DNA of 64,000 nucleotides, taken from contig NZ_CP118485.1 of assembly GCF_051124815.1 (NCBI RefSeq), forward strand, positions 1,860,001 through 1,924,000. Direction: 5' to 3'. This DNA is from Azospirillum sp051124815. Lineage in GTDB: Bacteria > Pseudomonadota > Alphaproteobacteria > Azospirillales > Azospirillaceae. Position numbers and translations under genes: made by a program. A model generated the notes under the pieces. That model saw nothing but the letters and a program-made list of their open reading frames with translations, was not told the DNA's origin and searched no databases. This document shows, piece after piece, positions 42,658 through 51,116 of this stretch (position 1 is its first letter; the number at the start of each line of letters is the position of its first letter).

Positions 42658-43050
42658 ATGAGCGAGCCGATCTCCCTGTTCACCAAACTGGCGAACATCC
42701 ACATCCGTTACGTCACGTGGCGTCGGGGCGCCAAGGTCGGCAGCGACCGCTTCGGCAACGTCTATTACCGCACCAAGGACACCCAGCCCGGTACGCGCGA
42801 GCGCCGCTGGGTCCTGTATGCCGGTGAGCCCGACGCCTCCAAGATCCCGCCGGAATGGCACGGGTGGCTGCACCACACCACCAAGGAGCCGCTGCCCGAG
42901 GGATCGAGCGCCTTCCACAAGCCGTGGCAGAAGGAACATCTGCCCAACATGTCGGGCTCGGTCCAGGCCTACCGCCCGCCCGGCCATGTGCTGGCCGGCG
43001 GACAGCGCGTGCCGGCCACCGGCGATTACGAGCCTTGGACGCCGAGCTGA
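42658..43050 (+). CDS. NDUFA12-family complex I accessory protein
   Basis: 130 aa. GSDRFGNVYYRTKD, ERRWVLYAG, ASKIPPEWHGWLHH and PWQKEHLPNMSGSVQAYRPPGH are the NDUFA12 (B17.2) signatures. It is an accessory of NADH:ubiquinone oxidoreductase found in alphaproteobacteria and mitochondria. It starts the plus-strand series NDUFA12, mlaD, small lipoprotein, DUF2155. Confidence 0.92.
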   Translation: MSEPISLFTKLANIHIRYVTWRRGAKVGSDRFGNVYYRTKDTQPGTRERRWVLYAGEPDASKIPPEWHGWLHHTTKEPLPEGSSAFHKPWQKEHLPNMSGSVQAYRPPGHVLAGGQRVPATGDYEPWTPS

Positions 43051-43087
43051 TCCCTGCCGGGACTGACCATCACGTCGGAACGGAAAG

Positions 43088-43120
43088 CCCGGTCCCTTTT
43101 CGGGGGCCGGGTTTCGATTT
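43088..43120 (+). terminator. Terminator-like hairpin after the NDUFA12 gene
   Basis: CCCGGTCCC (43088-43096) pairs with GGGGCCGGG (43103-43111, one wobble); a T-rich stretch follows. It separates NDUFA12 from mlaD at least partly, since mlaD follows at once. Confidence 0.6.
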
Positions 43121-43144
43121 GGGAACTCGCAGCAGGATAGCTCT

Positions 43145-43684
43145 ATGCGCCGGAATGTGATCGAAACCGTGCTGGGCGGCGTCGTGCTCGCCGTGGCCGC
43201 CGTGTTCCTTGCCTTCGCCTACAAAAGCGCCGACCTGCGTAAGGTGCAGGGCTATGACGTCACCGCCAACTTCAACAGCATCACCGGCCTGCAGAGCGGC
43301 GCCGACGTGCGCATCAGCGGCGTGAAGGTCGGCACGGTCACCGGACTGACGCTCGACCCCACCACCTATCAGGCGGTCGTCCATCTGTCGGTCGACAACT
43401 CGGTGAAGCTGCCCAAGGACACCGCGGCGGTCATCGCTTCGGAAAGCCTGCTGGGCGGCAAGTTCCTGTCGCTGGAGCCGGGCGGCGATCCCGACATGAT
43501 CAAGCCGAACGGCAAGATCGAGTTCACGCAGAGCACGCCGGGCCTGGAGCAGCTGCTGGGTCAGGTCATCTTCTCGCTGCAGAGCATGAGCAAGTCCGGC
43601 GAACAGGCCAACGGCCAGTCTTCCGGCGGCCAGTCTTCCGGCGGCCAGCAGGGTCAGGCGCCGGCCCAGCCGCCGAAGCTGTAA
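43145..43684 (+). CDS. mlaD: Outer-membrane lipid asymmetry protein MlaD
   Basis: 179 aa. One N-terminal membrane helix (VLGGVVLAVAAVFLAFA), then the MCE domain (YDVTANFNSITGLQSGADVRISGVKVGTVTGLTLDPTTYQAVVHLSVDNSVKLPKDTAAVIASESLLGGKFLSLEPGG). The C-terminus has repeats of SSGGQ and is flexible. It should bind phospholipids in the periplasm as a hexamer. No mlaE or mlaF is adjacent, so its partners are elsewhere. Confidence 0.94.
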   Translation: MRRNVIETVLGGVVLAVAAVFLAFAYKSADLRKVQGYDVTANFNSITGLQSGADVRISGVKVGTVTGLTLDPTTYQAVVHLSVDNSVKLPKDTAAVIASESLLGGKFLSLEPGGDPDMIKPNGKIEFTQSTPGLEQLLGQVIFSLQSMSKSGEQANGQSSGGQSSGGQQGQAPAQPPKL

Positions 43685-43787
43685 GCACCCGACCCTGAGC
43701 GCGGCCGGAACCGACGGTCACGCTCAAGCGTTCCTCCTTCAATCCGGACGGCGGTGCCCCCCGGATCATGAAGCAGGAGGAAATGCG

Positions 43788-44054
43788 ATGCGTCTGTCCC
43801 ATTTGGCCGTGCTCGGCCTTGCCCTGGCGACTGCCGCCTGCGGCGCCGACATGGAAGAGAAGGCGGCCTCCGGCGGGCTTGGCGGTGCCGCAGCCGGCGC
43901 GGTGGTCGGCGGACCGGTAGGGGCCGTGGTCGGCGCCGCCGCAGGGGCCGGCGCCGGTGCGGCGACCCAGAAGATCGAAGACCGCGACGAAGCCCAGAGC
44001 GGGTCCGGCGCCACCTACAGCGCTCCCGCCTCGCGCAGCACCGTCACGCGCTGA
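43788..44054 (+). CDS. Small glycine-zipper lipoprotein, 88 aa
   Basis: A lipobox-like cleavage site (LATAAC, C18) follows a hydrophobic leader; then an Ala/Gly-rich glycine-zipper region (GGLGGAAAGAVVGGPVGAVVGAAAGAGAGAATQKI) and a Ser-rich tail. Such proteins sit at the outer membrane. Function unknown. Confidence 0.7.
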   Translation: MRLSHLAVLGLALATAACGADMEEKAASGGLGGAAAGAVVGGPVGAVVGAAAGAGAGAATQKIEDRDEAQSGSGATYSAPASRSTVTR

Positions 44055-44204
44055 TACACCCGATCCGCACAACACACCCCAGCGCCCCCGCCACTGGACG
44101 CTGACCCCGCTTCCGGGATAGAAGGCGGAGCGCCCCGGCAGAGATCCAATGATTGACCGGATCCTGCCGCGGGGCGTCGTCCGCAATTACGGAAGCGATC
44201 CGAC

Positions 44205-44591
44205 GTGACGAGACTTCTCCGACTTTTCCCGCTGGCGGCCGCCCTGCTGGCAACCGCGTCGGTCCAGGCCGCCCCGGTCCCGAGCCAGATGATCGAGCGG
44301 CCGGCGGCCAAGCTGCAATGGCTGGACAAGGTCACCGCCCGCACATCCACCTTCACCATGAAGGTCGGAGAGACCAAGGCGATGAGCAGCCTGCGCATCA
44401 CGCTGCGCGCCTGCCGCGAAAACCCGCCGATCGAAACGCCGGAATCCGCTGCTTTTCTGGAAGTGACGGAGATCAAGCCCGGCGAGCAGGCGGAACCGGT
44501 CTTCAGCGGCTGGATGTTCGCCTCCAGCCCCGCCCTGTCGGCGATGGAGAACCCGATCTACGACGTGTGGGTTCTGGGCTGCGAGCAGTGA
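44205..44591 (+). CDS. DUF2155 domain protein, exported
   Basis: 128 aa. Signal peptide (RLLRLFPLAAALLATASVQA, cleavage near residue 22), then LQWLDKVTARTSTFTMKVGETKAMSSLRITLRACRENPPIETPESAAFLEV and FSGWMFASSPALSAMENPIYDVWVLGC, the DUF2155 pattern with two conserved Cys that could pair. It often accompanies mlaD/NDUFA12-type genes in this group. Function unknown. Confidence 0.88.
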   Translation: MTRLLRLFPLAAALLATASVQAAPVPSQMIERPAAKLQWLDKVTARTSTFTMKVGETKAMSSLRITLRACRENPPIETPESAAFLEVTEIKPGEQAEPVFSGWMFASSPALSAMENPIYDVWVLGCEQ

Positions 44592-44635
44592 CTGGATGGG
44601 AAACTTAGGCCCCCACCTAACCTTGTATGTTGAGA

Positions 44636-44680
44636 TTGGCTCCCCCGCTCGCGCGGGGGAGGGTCAGGGTGGGGGTCTAA
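44636..44680. repeat. Palindromic intergenic repeat unit
   Basis: A C/G palindrome (CTCCCCC, loop of GCTCGC, GCGGGGGAG) followed by a purine-rich run, between the convergent DUF2155 and hydrolase genes. The same type of unit recurs at 54860-55015. Confidence 0.55.
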
Positions 44681-44681
44681 C

Positions 44682-45344
44682 TTACTCCGCCACCGCCGCG
44701 ATGGGATTGCCCAGCGCCTTGTCCAGATAGTCGTCCACCTGGATCGCAAGATCGTCGGTGCGGTTGACGAAGAAGTGGCTGGCGCCGGGAACGACACGGT
44801 GGTCGATGCGGATGTCCTTCTGGTGCGACAGCTTGGTCACCAGCTTGGTCACCGCGGCCTGGGGCACCACCTCGTCCTTGTCGCCATGGATGATCAGGCC
44901 CGAGGACGGGCACGGCGCCAGGAAGGAGAAGTCGAACAGGTTCGCCGGCGGCGAGACCGAGACGAAGCCGTCGATCTCCGGACGGCGCATCAGCAGTTGC
45001 ATGCCGATCCAGGCGCCAAAGGACACGCCGCCGATCCAGCAGAGCGGCGCGTTGGGGTTGTAGGTCTGCAGCCAGTCGAGCGCCGCCGCCGCATCGGCCA
45101 GCTCGCCCTCCCCCTTGTCGTAGGTGCCCTGGCTGCGCCCGACGCCGCGGAAGTTGAAGCGCAGGGCCGAATAGCCGCGCTTGGTGAAGGACTGGAACAG
45201 GGTGAAGACCACCTTGTTGTTCATCGTCCCATTGTGCTGCGGGTGCGGGTGCAACAGCAGCGCAACCGGGGCGTTCGGCTGCTTGCCGTGGGTGTAACGG
45301 CCTTCCAGGCGACCGGCGGGACCGTTGAAGAGCACTTCAGGCAT
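44682..45344 (-). CDS. Alpha/beta hydrolase (COG2945 type)
   Basis: 220 aa. ALLLHPHPQHNGTMNNKVV, GGVSFGAW with nucleophile S108, IHGDKDEVVP with the acidic residue, and PGASHFF with H190 form a full catalytic triad. It belongs to the small COG2945 hydrolases. Substrate unknown. Its start is divergent from cysE. Confidence 0.88.
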   Translation of the reverse strand: MPEVLFNGPAGRLEGRYTHGKQPNAPVALLLHPHPQHNGTMNNKVVFTLFQSFTKRGYSALRFNFRGVGRSQGTYDKGEGELADAAAALDWLQTYNPNAPLCWIGGVSFGAWIGMQLLMRRPEIDGFVSVSPPANLFDFSFLAPCPSSGLIIHGDKDEVVPQAAVTKLVTKLSHQKDIRIDHRVVPGASHFFVNRTDDLAIQVDDYLDKALGNPIAAVAE

Positions 45345-45688
45345 GGGAACGACGTTCCTGACGCGGACAAAGGGTTGTTGGGACCGCCACGGCGACCGGC
45401 CGGACCTTCATCCGGCAAGCCGCCCCGGCGCGGGCCTTCGGGCCCGTCACGGATTTTCCCGTCTTGGAGTGGGGTTTTCCGCACACAATTCTTGACCGTT
45501 TTGCTTGGTCATCATATATGCGTCGTAACGTCCTCCGGGACAACCCGCCTGACCCGCCCGACCGGCACCAGCGCTTGCAGGACCGATCGATGAGTCCGGG
45601 TCCCTGCCGGCCGAACCCGAATGGGTCCGAACCGGAAAGGTCCTGAACCGCGAGGGTCCGACAGGCCGAAGCCGGGCGCGGGCGGCCG
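45345..45688. other. Divergent intergenic region upstream of cysE
   Basis: 344 bp. It holds the promoter-like sequence at 45492-45520 and no coding sequence that I can support. Confidence 0.55.
45492..45520 (+). promoter_or_regulatory. cysE: Sigma-70-like promoter upstream of cysE
   Basis: TTGACC (45492-45497), 17-bp spacer, TATATG (45515-45520): a good -35 and a fair -10. It would start transcription of cysE and the sulfur block about 170 bp before the ORF. Confidence 0.5.
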
Positions 45689-46474
45689 ATGAGAGCGGCG
45701 GACTATACCACGGCGGGTGATGGCGTGTTCAAGCATCTTCGCGAAGAGATCGATGGGATCATGGCGCGGGACCCCGCCGCCCGGTCCCGGTTCGAGGTGG
45801 CGCTCTGCTATCCCGGCTTGCATGCCATCGTGCTCCACCGCATCGCCCGGCGCGCCCGCGACGCCGGCTGGCACACCACCGCCCGGCTGATCTCGCAGAT
45901 CGCCCGCTCGCTGACCGGCATCGAAATCCACCCCGGCGCCACCATCGGCCGCCGCTTCTTCATCGACCACGGCATGGGCGTGGTGATCGGCGAGACGGCG
46001 GAGATCGGCGACGACGTGATGCTCTATCACGGGGTGACGCTGGGCGGCACTTCGCTCAACCAAGGCAAGCGCCACCCGACGCTGGGCGACGGCGTGATCG
46101 TCGGCGCCGGCGCCAAGATCCTGGGCGCCATTACCATCGGCCGCGGGGCGCGCATCGGCGCCAACGCGGTGGTGGTGGCCGACGTGCCCGCCGACACCGC
46201 CGTGGTCGGCATCCCGGCCAAGCCCGTGGTGCCGCGCGACCGCGCGGAAACCCGGAAATTCATGCCCTATGGCACCCCCTGCGGCGAGATCCCCGATCCG
46301 GTCGCCCGCGCGCTGACCGGCCTGCTCGATCAGGTGACGGCGCTGCAGGCCCGTGTCGGCGAGCTGGAGGCGGACCGCCCGCCCGCCGCCCTTCCCCATT
46401 CAACATCCACACCACTAGAGACGGTGGCGTCCCACAATGGCGGGATGCACGAAGCGCAAGGAGAATCGCGATGA
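45689..46474 (+). CDS. cysE: Serine O-acetyltransferase CysE
   Basis: 261 aa. Left-handed beta-helix hexapeptide repeats (GIEIHPGATIGRRFFIDHGMGVVIGETAEIGDDVMLYHGVTLGGTSLNQGKRHPTLGDGVIVGAGAKILG) with the catalytic Asp/His segment FIDHG and HGVTLGG. It makes O-acetylserine for cysteine synthesis. Start may be the ATG at 45689 or a GTG at 45725 that gives MFKHLREEIDGIMARDPAARSR. It overlaps the Rrf2 gene by 4 bp, linking cysteine supply to Fe-S sensing. Confidence 0.95.
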   Translation: MRAADYTTAGDGVFKHLREEIDGIMARDPAARSRFEVALCYPGLHAIVLHRIARRARDAGWHTTARLISQIARSLTGIEIHPGATIGRRFFIDHGMGVVIGETAEIGDDVMLYHGVTLGGTSLNQGKRHPTLGDGVIVGAGAKILGAITIGRGARIGANAVVVADVPADTAVVGIPAKPVVPRDRAETRKFMPYGTPCGEIPDPVARALTGLLDQVTALQARVGELEADRPPAALPHSTSTPLETVASHNGGMHEAQGESR

Positions 46475-46956
46475 GACTCAGCACCAAGGGACGCTATGCC
46501 GTGATGGCGATGGTCGATCTGGCGGCCACCAGCCAGGGCAGCCCGGTCGCGCTGGCGGACATCGCGGAGCGGCAGGAAATCTCCCTGTCCTATCTGGAAC
46601 AGCTGTTCGCCAAGCTGCGCAAGGGCGGGCTGGTCAAGAGCGTGCGCGGCCCGGGCGGCGGCTATCTGCTGGCCCATCCGGCCGACGCCACCCGCGTGTC
46701 CGACATCATCCTGGCGGTGGACGAGCCGATCCGCACCACCCGCTGCGCCAACGGCACACCGCAGGGCTGCCGCACCAACCGCTCGCGCTGCCTGACCCAC
46801 GACCTTTGGGAGGAACTGGGCAATCAGATCCACATGTATCTCAGCTCCGTCACCGTGGCCGACGTGGTGGAGCGGCGGATCATCGGCACCAGCGGCCTGA
46901 ACCTGCTGCGCCCGGCCCCGGCCGCCGACAGCACCGCCGTCGCCGCCGCCGAATAA
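46471..46956 (+). CDS. iscR: Rrf2-family Fe-S regulator, IscR-like
   Basis: 161 aa. MRLSTKGRYAVMAMVDLAA, then LSYLEQLFAKLRKGGLVKSVRGPGGGYLLA is the winged helix of Rrf2 proteins. Three Cys and one His (C92, C100, C107, H110) match the IscR [2Fe-2S] ligands. It likely senses cluster status and controls this operon. It sits between cysE and a cysteine desulfurase gene. Confidence 0.9.
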   Translation: MRLSTKGRYAVMAMVDLAATSQGSPVALADIAERQEISLSYLEQLFAKLRKGGLVKSVRGPGGGYLLAHPADATRVSDIILAVDEPIRTTRCANGTPQGCRTNRSRCLTHDLWEELGNQIHMYLSSVTVADVVERRIIGTSGLNLLRPAPAADSTAVAAAE

Positions 46957-47001
46957 CGCCGCCGGATGAGATTGGCCTTCGCAGTTGAGCGTGCCTGAAA
47001 A

Positions 47002-48141
47002 GTGACCGTCCCGTTCGTCTCCCCCTTCCGGCGGACCGGAGTCTATCTCGACCACAACGCCACCGCTCCGCTGAAACCGGAGGTCAAGGCGGCGATGGGT
47101 CAGGCGATGGACCTGGTCGGCAACCCGTCCTCCGTTCACGCCTTCGGCCGCAGCGCCCGCCGGGCGGTGGAGGAGGCGCGCGCCGCCGTCGCCGCACTTG
47201 CGGGGGTGAAGCCGGCGCAGGTGCTGTTCACCGGCAGCGGGACGGAGGCCAACAACTTCGCGCTGCGCGGCTTCCCCGGCCGCCGGCTGCTGACCTCCGC
47301 CATCGAGCATGAGTCGGTGCTGGCCGCGTGGCCCCAGGCGGAACGCTTCGGTGTGACCCGCGACGGCGTCGCCGACCTGGAGAACCTGGGACGCCGGCTG
47401 GCCGCTGCGGACGGCCCGGCGCTGGTCTCGCTGATGCTGGTCAACAACGAGACAGGTGTGATCCAGCCGGTAACCGAGGCCGCCCGCATCGCCCATGCCC
47501 ATGGCGCGCTGGTCCATTGCGACGCGGTGCAGGCCGCCGGGCGGCTGCCGCTGTCCCTGCCCGACCTCGGCGTCGACCTGATGACGCTGTCGGCCCACAA
47601 GCTGGGCGGCCCGACCGGCGTCGGCGCCCTGGTCCTGGCCGAAGGGCTGGAACCGGATGCGCTGATCCGTGGCGGCGGGCAGGAGCGGCGCAAGCGGGCC
47701 GGCACCGAGAACCTGCTGGGCATCGTCGGCTTCGGCGCCGCCGCAAGGCTGGCGCGGGAGGGGTTGGCGGAGGCTGCCGACCTCGCGGCCCTGCGCGACC
47801 GGCTGGAGCGCGAGGCGCTGGACGCCATGCCGCGCGCCCGCGTGATGGGGGCCGGGGCCGCGCGCGTCGCCAACACCAGCTGCCTGATGCTGCCCGGCCT
47901 GCCCGGCGAGACCCAGGTGATGACGCTGGACCTGGCCGGGGTGGCGGTCAGCGCCGGATCGGCCTGCTCCAGCGGCAAGGTGAAGCCGTCCCATGTGCTG
48001 GCGGCGATGGGCGAGGACGACCGGTCCGCCGCCAGCGCCATCCGGATCAGCCTGGGCTGGACCAGCGACGACGAGGCCGTGGACCGCTTCCTGACCGCCT
48101 GGGCCGCGATGGCACGGCGAAGCGCGCCTGCGGAGGGCTGA
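47002..48141 (+). CDS. Cysteine desulfurase (NifS/IscS type)
   Basis: 379 aa from a GTG at 47002. PLP-binding K200 (SAHKLGG), cofactor-stacking H103 and catalytic C322 in VSAGSACSSGKVKPSH are present; YLDHNATAPLKPEV is the usual start. It makes persulfide sulfur for Fe-S clusters and for MnmA. Whether it is an IscS or NifS orthologue is unclear; the chain is shorter than E. coli IscS (404 aa). iscU is not next to it. Confidence 0.92.
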   Translation: MTVPFVSPFRRTGVYLDHNATAPLKPEVKAAMGQAMDLVGNPSSVHAFGRSARRAVEEARAAVAALAGVKPAQVLFTGSGTEANNFALRGFPGRRLLTSAIEHESVLAAWPQAERFGVTRDGVADLENLGRRLAAADGPALVSLMLVNNETGVIQPVTEAARIAHAHGALVHCDAVQAAGRLPLSLPDLGVDLMTLSAHKLGGPTGVGALVLAEGLEPDALIRGGGQERRKRAGTENLLGIVGFGAAARLAREGLAEAADLAALRDRLEREALDAMPRARVMGAGAARVANTSCLMLPGLPGETQVMTLDLAGVAVSAGSACSSGKVKPSHVLAAMGEDDRSAASAIRISLGWTSDDEAVDRFLTAWAAMARRSAPAEG

Positions 48142-48330
48142 TCCGGCTTTGCGCCCGCCATGCCCGCGCGACCATCTGTCCCCCGCCCGGAAAGTCCGCA
48201 TTCGCGCATTGCGCCGGCTGCGGCTTCTGGGTATGACCCCGCGGAAGGTCCGCCGGCTTGCAGTGGCGGCCTGATGTCGGGGTATCGATCCTATCGGCCG
48301 ATCCTTTCGGCGTTTTGACGGACTGTGCGC

Positions 48331-49020
48331 ATGACCCGTTCCAAATCCGGCCCGCCCGGCAACAGCAGCGGCGGAATTTCCGGCGCCATCGCCGGCGATC
48401 TGGAGCCTTGCGGCACCTGCGGCCGCTCGGTGGCGCCGCGCGCCCTGTTCTGCCACGCCTGCGGTGCGGCCCAGCCGCCCCGCCCGCTCGACCCCTTCAC
48501 CCGGCTGGGGCTGGAACGCCGCTTCGACATCGATCTGGAGCAGTTGGCGAAGCAGCATGCCGGCTTCACCCGCGCCATGGACCCGGAGCGCTTCGCCGCC
48601 CGCGGCCCGCGCCAGCAGGCGAATGCCAAGGCCCAGATCGAGGCCCTGCGCGACGCCTATGAGGTGCTGCGCGATCCCATCCGCCGCGCCCATGCACTGC
48701 TTGCCCTGCTGGGCGGCGCGCCGGCCGTCGGGGACGTGGACGGCAATGGGGATGAGGAGATCGCCGACCTCGCCACCCGGCTGTCCCGCGCCGACGATGC
48801 GCTGGAGCTGGACCGCATCGGGCTGGACCTCAGCCAGCGGGTCGAGGCCTGCATCAAGTATCTCACCCCCGCCTTCCGCAAGGCGCAGACGGCCTCCGGC
48901 CCCGACAGCCCGCCGGCTTCCGACGGCGCCGCCCGCATCCTGGCGCGGCTGGAACGGCTGGAGGCGCTGGCCGCCGAGGTCCGCGACCGCCGCGCCGCCC
49001 TGACACCGCCGCGGCCCTGA
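48331..49020 (+). CDS. HscB-like protein with N-terminal zinc motif and broken HPD
   Basis: 229 aa. N-terminal CxxC pairs (C27, C30, C41, C44: PCGTCGRSVAP and FCHACG) suggest a zinc knuckle, as in eukaryotic HSC20. The J-like part DPFTRLGLERRFDIDLEQLAKQHAGFTRAMDPERFAARG aligns with HscB, but the HPD motif reads DPE (residues 84-86). The C-terminal helices (ELDRIGLDLSQRVEACIKYLTPAFRKAQT) fit the IscU-binding half. A GTG at 48325 is an alternative start. No hscA gene is adjacent. Confidence 0.75.
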   Translation: MTRSKSGPPGNSSGGISGAIAGDLEPCGTCGRSVAPRALFCHACGAAQPPRPLDPFTRLGLERRFDIDLEQLAKQHAGFTRAMDPERFAARGPRQQANAKAQIEALRDAYEVLRDPIRRAHALLALLGGAPAVGDVDGNGDEEIADLATRLSRADDALELDRIGLDLSQRVEACIKYLTPAFRKAQTASGPDSPPASDGAARILARLERLEALAAEVRDRRAALTPPRP

Positions 49021-49082
49021 TCCGCTTTTCCGTTACATTTTCCCATACAATCGCTAGGCAACCTTAAAGGAACGAGGACCCC

Positions 49083-49412
49083 ATGCCCAAGATGACCTTC
49101 ATCGAGCCCGATGGCACCCGCCGCGAGGTGGAGGCCCCGCTCGGCCTGTCCGTGCTGGAGATCGCGCACAAGAACAGCCTGGACCTGGAAGGCGCCTGCG
49201 AGGGCTCGCTGGCCTGCTCCACCTGCCATGTCGTGATCGAGCCGGAATGGTTCGACGTCCTGCCGGATGCGCAGGAGGACGAGGAGGACATGCTGGACCT
49301 CGCCTTCGGCCTGACCAAGACCTCGCGCCTGGGTTGCCAGATCATCATGACCGAAGAGCTGGACGGTCTGGTTGTCCGCCTGCCGGGCGGCAGCAACAAC
49401 GCGATGAAGTGA
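49083..49412 (+). CDS. fdx: Adrenodoxin-type [2Fe-2S] ferredoxin
   Basis: 109 aa. Cluster ligands C39, C45, C48 and C85 (ACEGSLACSTCHV...LGCQI) and the acidic helix PDAQEDEEDMLDLAFGLTKTSRLGC are typical of the ISC ferredoxin. It supplies electrons for cluster assembly. Placed between the HscB-like gene and mnmA. Confidence 0.96.
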   Translation: MPKMTFIEPDGTRREVEAPLGLSVLEIAHKNSLDLEGACEGSLACSTCHVVIEPEWFDVLPDAQEDEEDMLDLAFGLTKTSRLGCQIIMTEELDGLVVRLPGGSNNAMK

Positions 49413-49522
49413 CGGTCCAGGGGAACCCTGTTCCGGCCGCCGGGGCGACGTCACGCAGACGCAACCCCCGGCGGCCTATTTCCTGCCTTTTCCGGGCGCC
49501 TGCCCGCCTTATATAGGGCGCC

Positions 49523-50686
49523 ATGAACTCCCTCGGCCTTTCCAAGCGCCCCCAGGACACCCGCGTCGTCGTCGCGATGTCCGGCGGGGTCGATTCCTCC
49601 GTCACCGCCGCCGTGCTGCGGGAGGAGGGCTATGACGTCGTCGGCATCACGCTGCAGCTTTACGACCACGGCCTCGCCCTGCAGAAGCCGGGCGCCTGCT
49701 GCGCCGGCCAGGACATCTACGACGCCCGTCAGGTCGCCGACCGCATCGGCATCCCGCATTACGTCCTGGATTACGAGGGCCGCTTCAGCCAGGACGTGAT
49801 GGACGATTTCGCCGACAGCTATCTGCGCGGCGAGACGCCGATCCCCTGCGTGCGCTGCAACCAGCGCGTCAAGTTCCGCGACCTGCTGAACACCGCCCGT
49901 GACCTGGGCGCCGAGGCGCTCGCCACCGGCCATTACGTCCGCCGCATCGCCGGCCCGCAGGGTGCCGAACTGCACCGTGCCGTCGATCCGGGCAAGGACC
50001 AGAGCTATTTCCTGTTCGCCACCACGCGCGAGCAGTTGGAATTCCTGCGCTTCCCGCTGGGCGGCCTGACCAAGCCGGAGACCCGCGCACTGGCCGAGCG
50101 CCACGGGCTGGAGGTGGCGGCCAAGCCGGACAGTCAGGACATCTGCTTCGTCCCCAACGGCAACTATGCCGAGGTGGTGGCGAAGCTGCGCCCCGGCTCC
50201 GTCGAGCCCGGCGACATCGTCCATGTCGATGGGCGGGTGCTGGGGCGCCACAAGGGCGTCGTCCACTACACGGTCGGCCAGCGCAAGGGGCTGGGCATCG
50301 GCGGGATCCGCGGCCAGGAGGAGGAGGCGCTCTACGTCGTCCGCCTGGAACCCGCCCGCCGCCGCGTCGTCGTCGGCCCGCGCCGCGACCTCGCCCGCTC
50401 TCTGGTGATGGTGCGCGACGTGAACTGGCTGGGGTCTGAATTGGCCGAAGGGGCCGGCATTGAGGTGTCGGTGAAGCTGCGCTCCGCCCAGCCGGCTGCC
50501 CCCGCCCTGTGGCGCGCCGGCCCGGACGGCACCGCGCGGGTGGAGCTGCTGGAGCCTCAGCACGGCATCGCTCCCGGACAGGCCTGCGTCGTCTATCAGG
50601 GCGACCGCGTGCTGGGCGGCGGCTGGATTTCCGGCACGGCGGGAGGTGTGGCCGAGGGTGTGGAGGCAGGCGAAACGGCAGCCTGA
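49523..50686 (+). CDS. mnmA: tRNA 2-thiouridylase MnmA
   Basis: 387 aa. PP-loop VAMSGGVDSSVTAAVL (residues 20-26), catalytic C109 (PCVRCNQRVKF) and C208 (SQDICFV), GKDQSYFLF and the C-terminal beta-barrels. It adds the 2-thio group to U34 of tRNA-Lys, Glu and Gln with sulfur relayed from a cysteine desulfurase. Last gene of the sulfur block. Confidence 0.97.
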   Translation: MNSLGLSKRPQDTRVVVAMSGGVDSSVTAAVLREEGYDVVGITLQLYDHGLALQKPGACCAGQDIYDARQVADRIGIPHYVLDYEGRFSQDVMDDFADSYLRGETPIPCVRCNQRVKFRDLLNTARDLGAEALATGHYVRRIAGPQGAELHRAVDPGKDQSYFLFATTREQLEFLRFPLGGLTKPETRALAERHGLEVAAKPDSQDICFVPNGNYAEVVAKLRPGSVEPGDIVHVDGRVLGRHKGVVHYTVGQRKGLGIGGIRGQEEEALYVVRLEPARRRVVVGPRRDLARSLVMVRDVNWLGSELAEGAGIEVSVKLRSAQPAAPALWRAGPDGTARVELLEPQHGIAPGQACVVYQGDRVLGGGWISGTAGGVAEGVEAGETAA

Positions 50687-50751
50687 ATCAGGGGGTTATG
50701 CGGCTTTCCGCCAGCTGACCGAAAAAAATCGCACCCCTGGAAAATTCCGCG

Positions 50752-50781
50752 TTGACAGGCCAAGTCGCCCTATCCTATATA
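50752..50781 (+). promoter_or_regulatory. Strong promoter of the tRNA gene
   Basis: TTGACA (50752-50757), 18-bp spacer, TATATA (50776-50781), 75 bp before the tRNA. A consensus -35 with a good -10 is typical of stable-RNA promoters. Confidence 0.75.
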
Positions 50782-50855
50782 GCGGCTCCCGGCGGCAACG
50801 ACGGGACACGATGGTAGCCAACGGCGGCGGAAACGCCAACAACGGCGCTCACGAT

Positions 50856-50930
50856 GGCAGCGTAGCTCAGTGGTAGAGCAGGGGAATCATAATCCCTTGG
50901 TCGGGGGTTCAAATCCCTCCGCTGCTACCA
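50856..50930 (+). tRNA. tRNA with CAT anticodon (tRNA-Met, or tRNA-Ile2)
   Basis: A 75-nt cloverleaf: acceptor stem GGCAGCG with CGCTGCT (one G-U), D arm GCTCAGTGGTAGAGC, anticodon stem GGGGA/TCCCT with loop holding CAT at 50888-50890, T arm GGGGG/CCCTC with TTCAAAT loop, and encoded CCA. Elongator Met and the TilS-modified Ile2 both have CAT; the sequence alone does not settle it. It is not the initiator form. Confidence 0.93.
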
Positions 50931-50938
50931 TCAAAGAC

Positions 50939-50979
50939 AAAGGGCTGGCTCAGCAATGAGCCGGCCCTTTGGTTTTTTT
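50939..50979 (+). terminator. Intrinsic terminator of the tRNA gene
   Basis: A 14-bp stem (50939-50952 with 50957-50970, one G-T), 4-nt loop, followed by GG and a run of seven T. A classic Rho-independent terminator. Confidence 0.9.
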
Positions 50980-51116
50980 GGGTTTTCTAAGAGCCAATCC
51001 TGGGCAACAGAAGCCGTCTGAAGGACAGCGCCGATGGTGTTTCCGGCACCGACGAGGCGCTTGGCGCGTCGGCACTCAGGTTGCGCGTCCAGGCCGCTTT
51101 GCGTTAAGGTGCAGGC

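Noticed and set aside
50856..50930. Initiator tRNA-fMet
   Set aside because: The acceptor stem has a G-U first pair and the anticodon stem lacks the three G-C pairs of initiators; elongator Met or Ile2 fits better.
50939..50979. Riboswitch or T-box before a gene
   Set aside because: It follows the tRNA immediately and has a perfect terminator shape.
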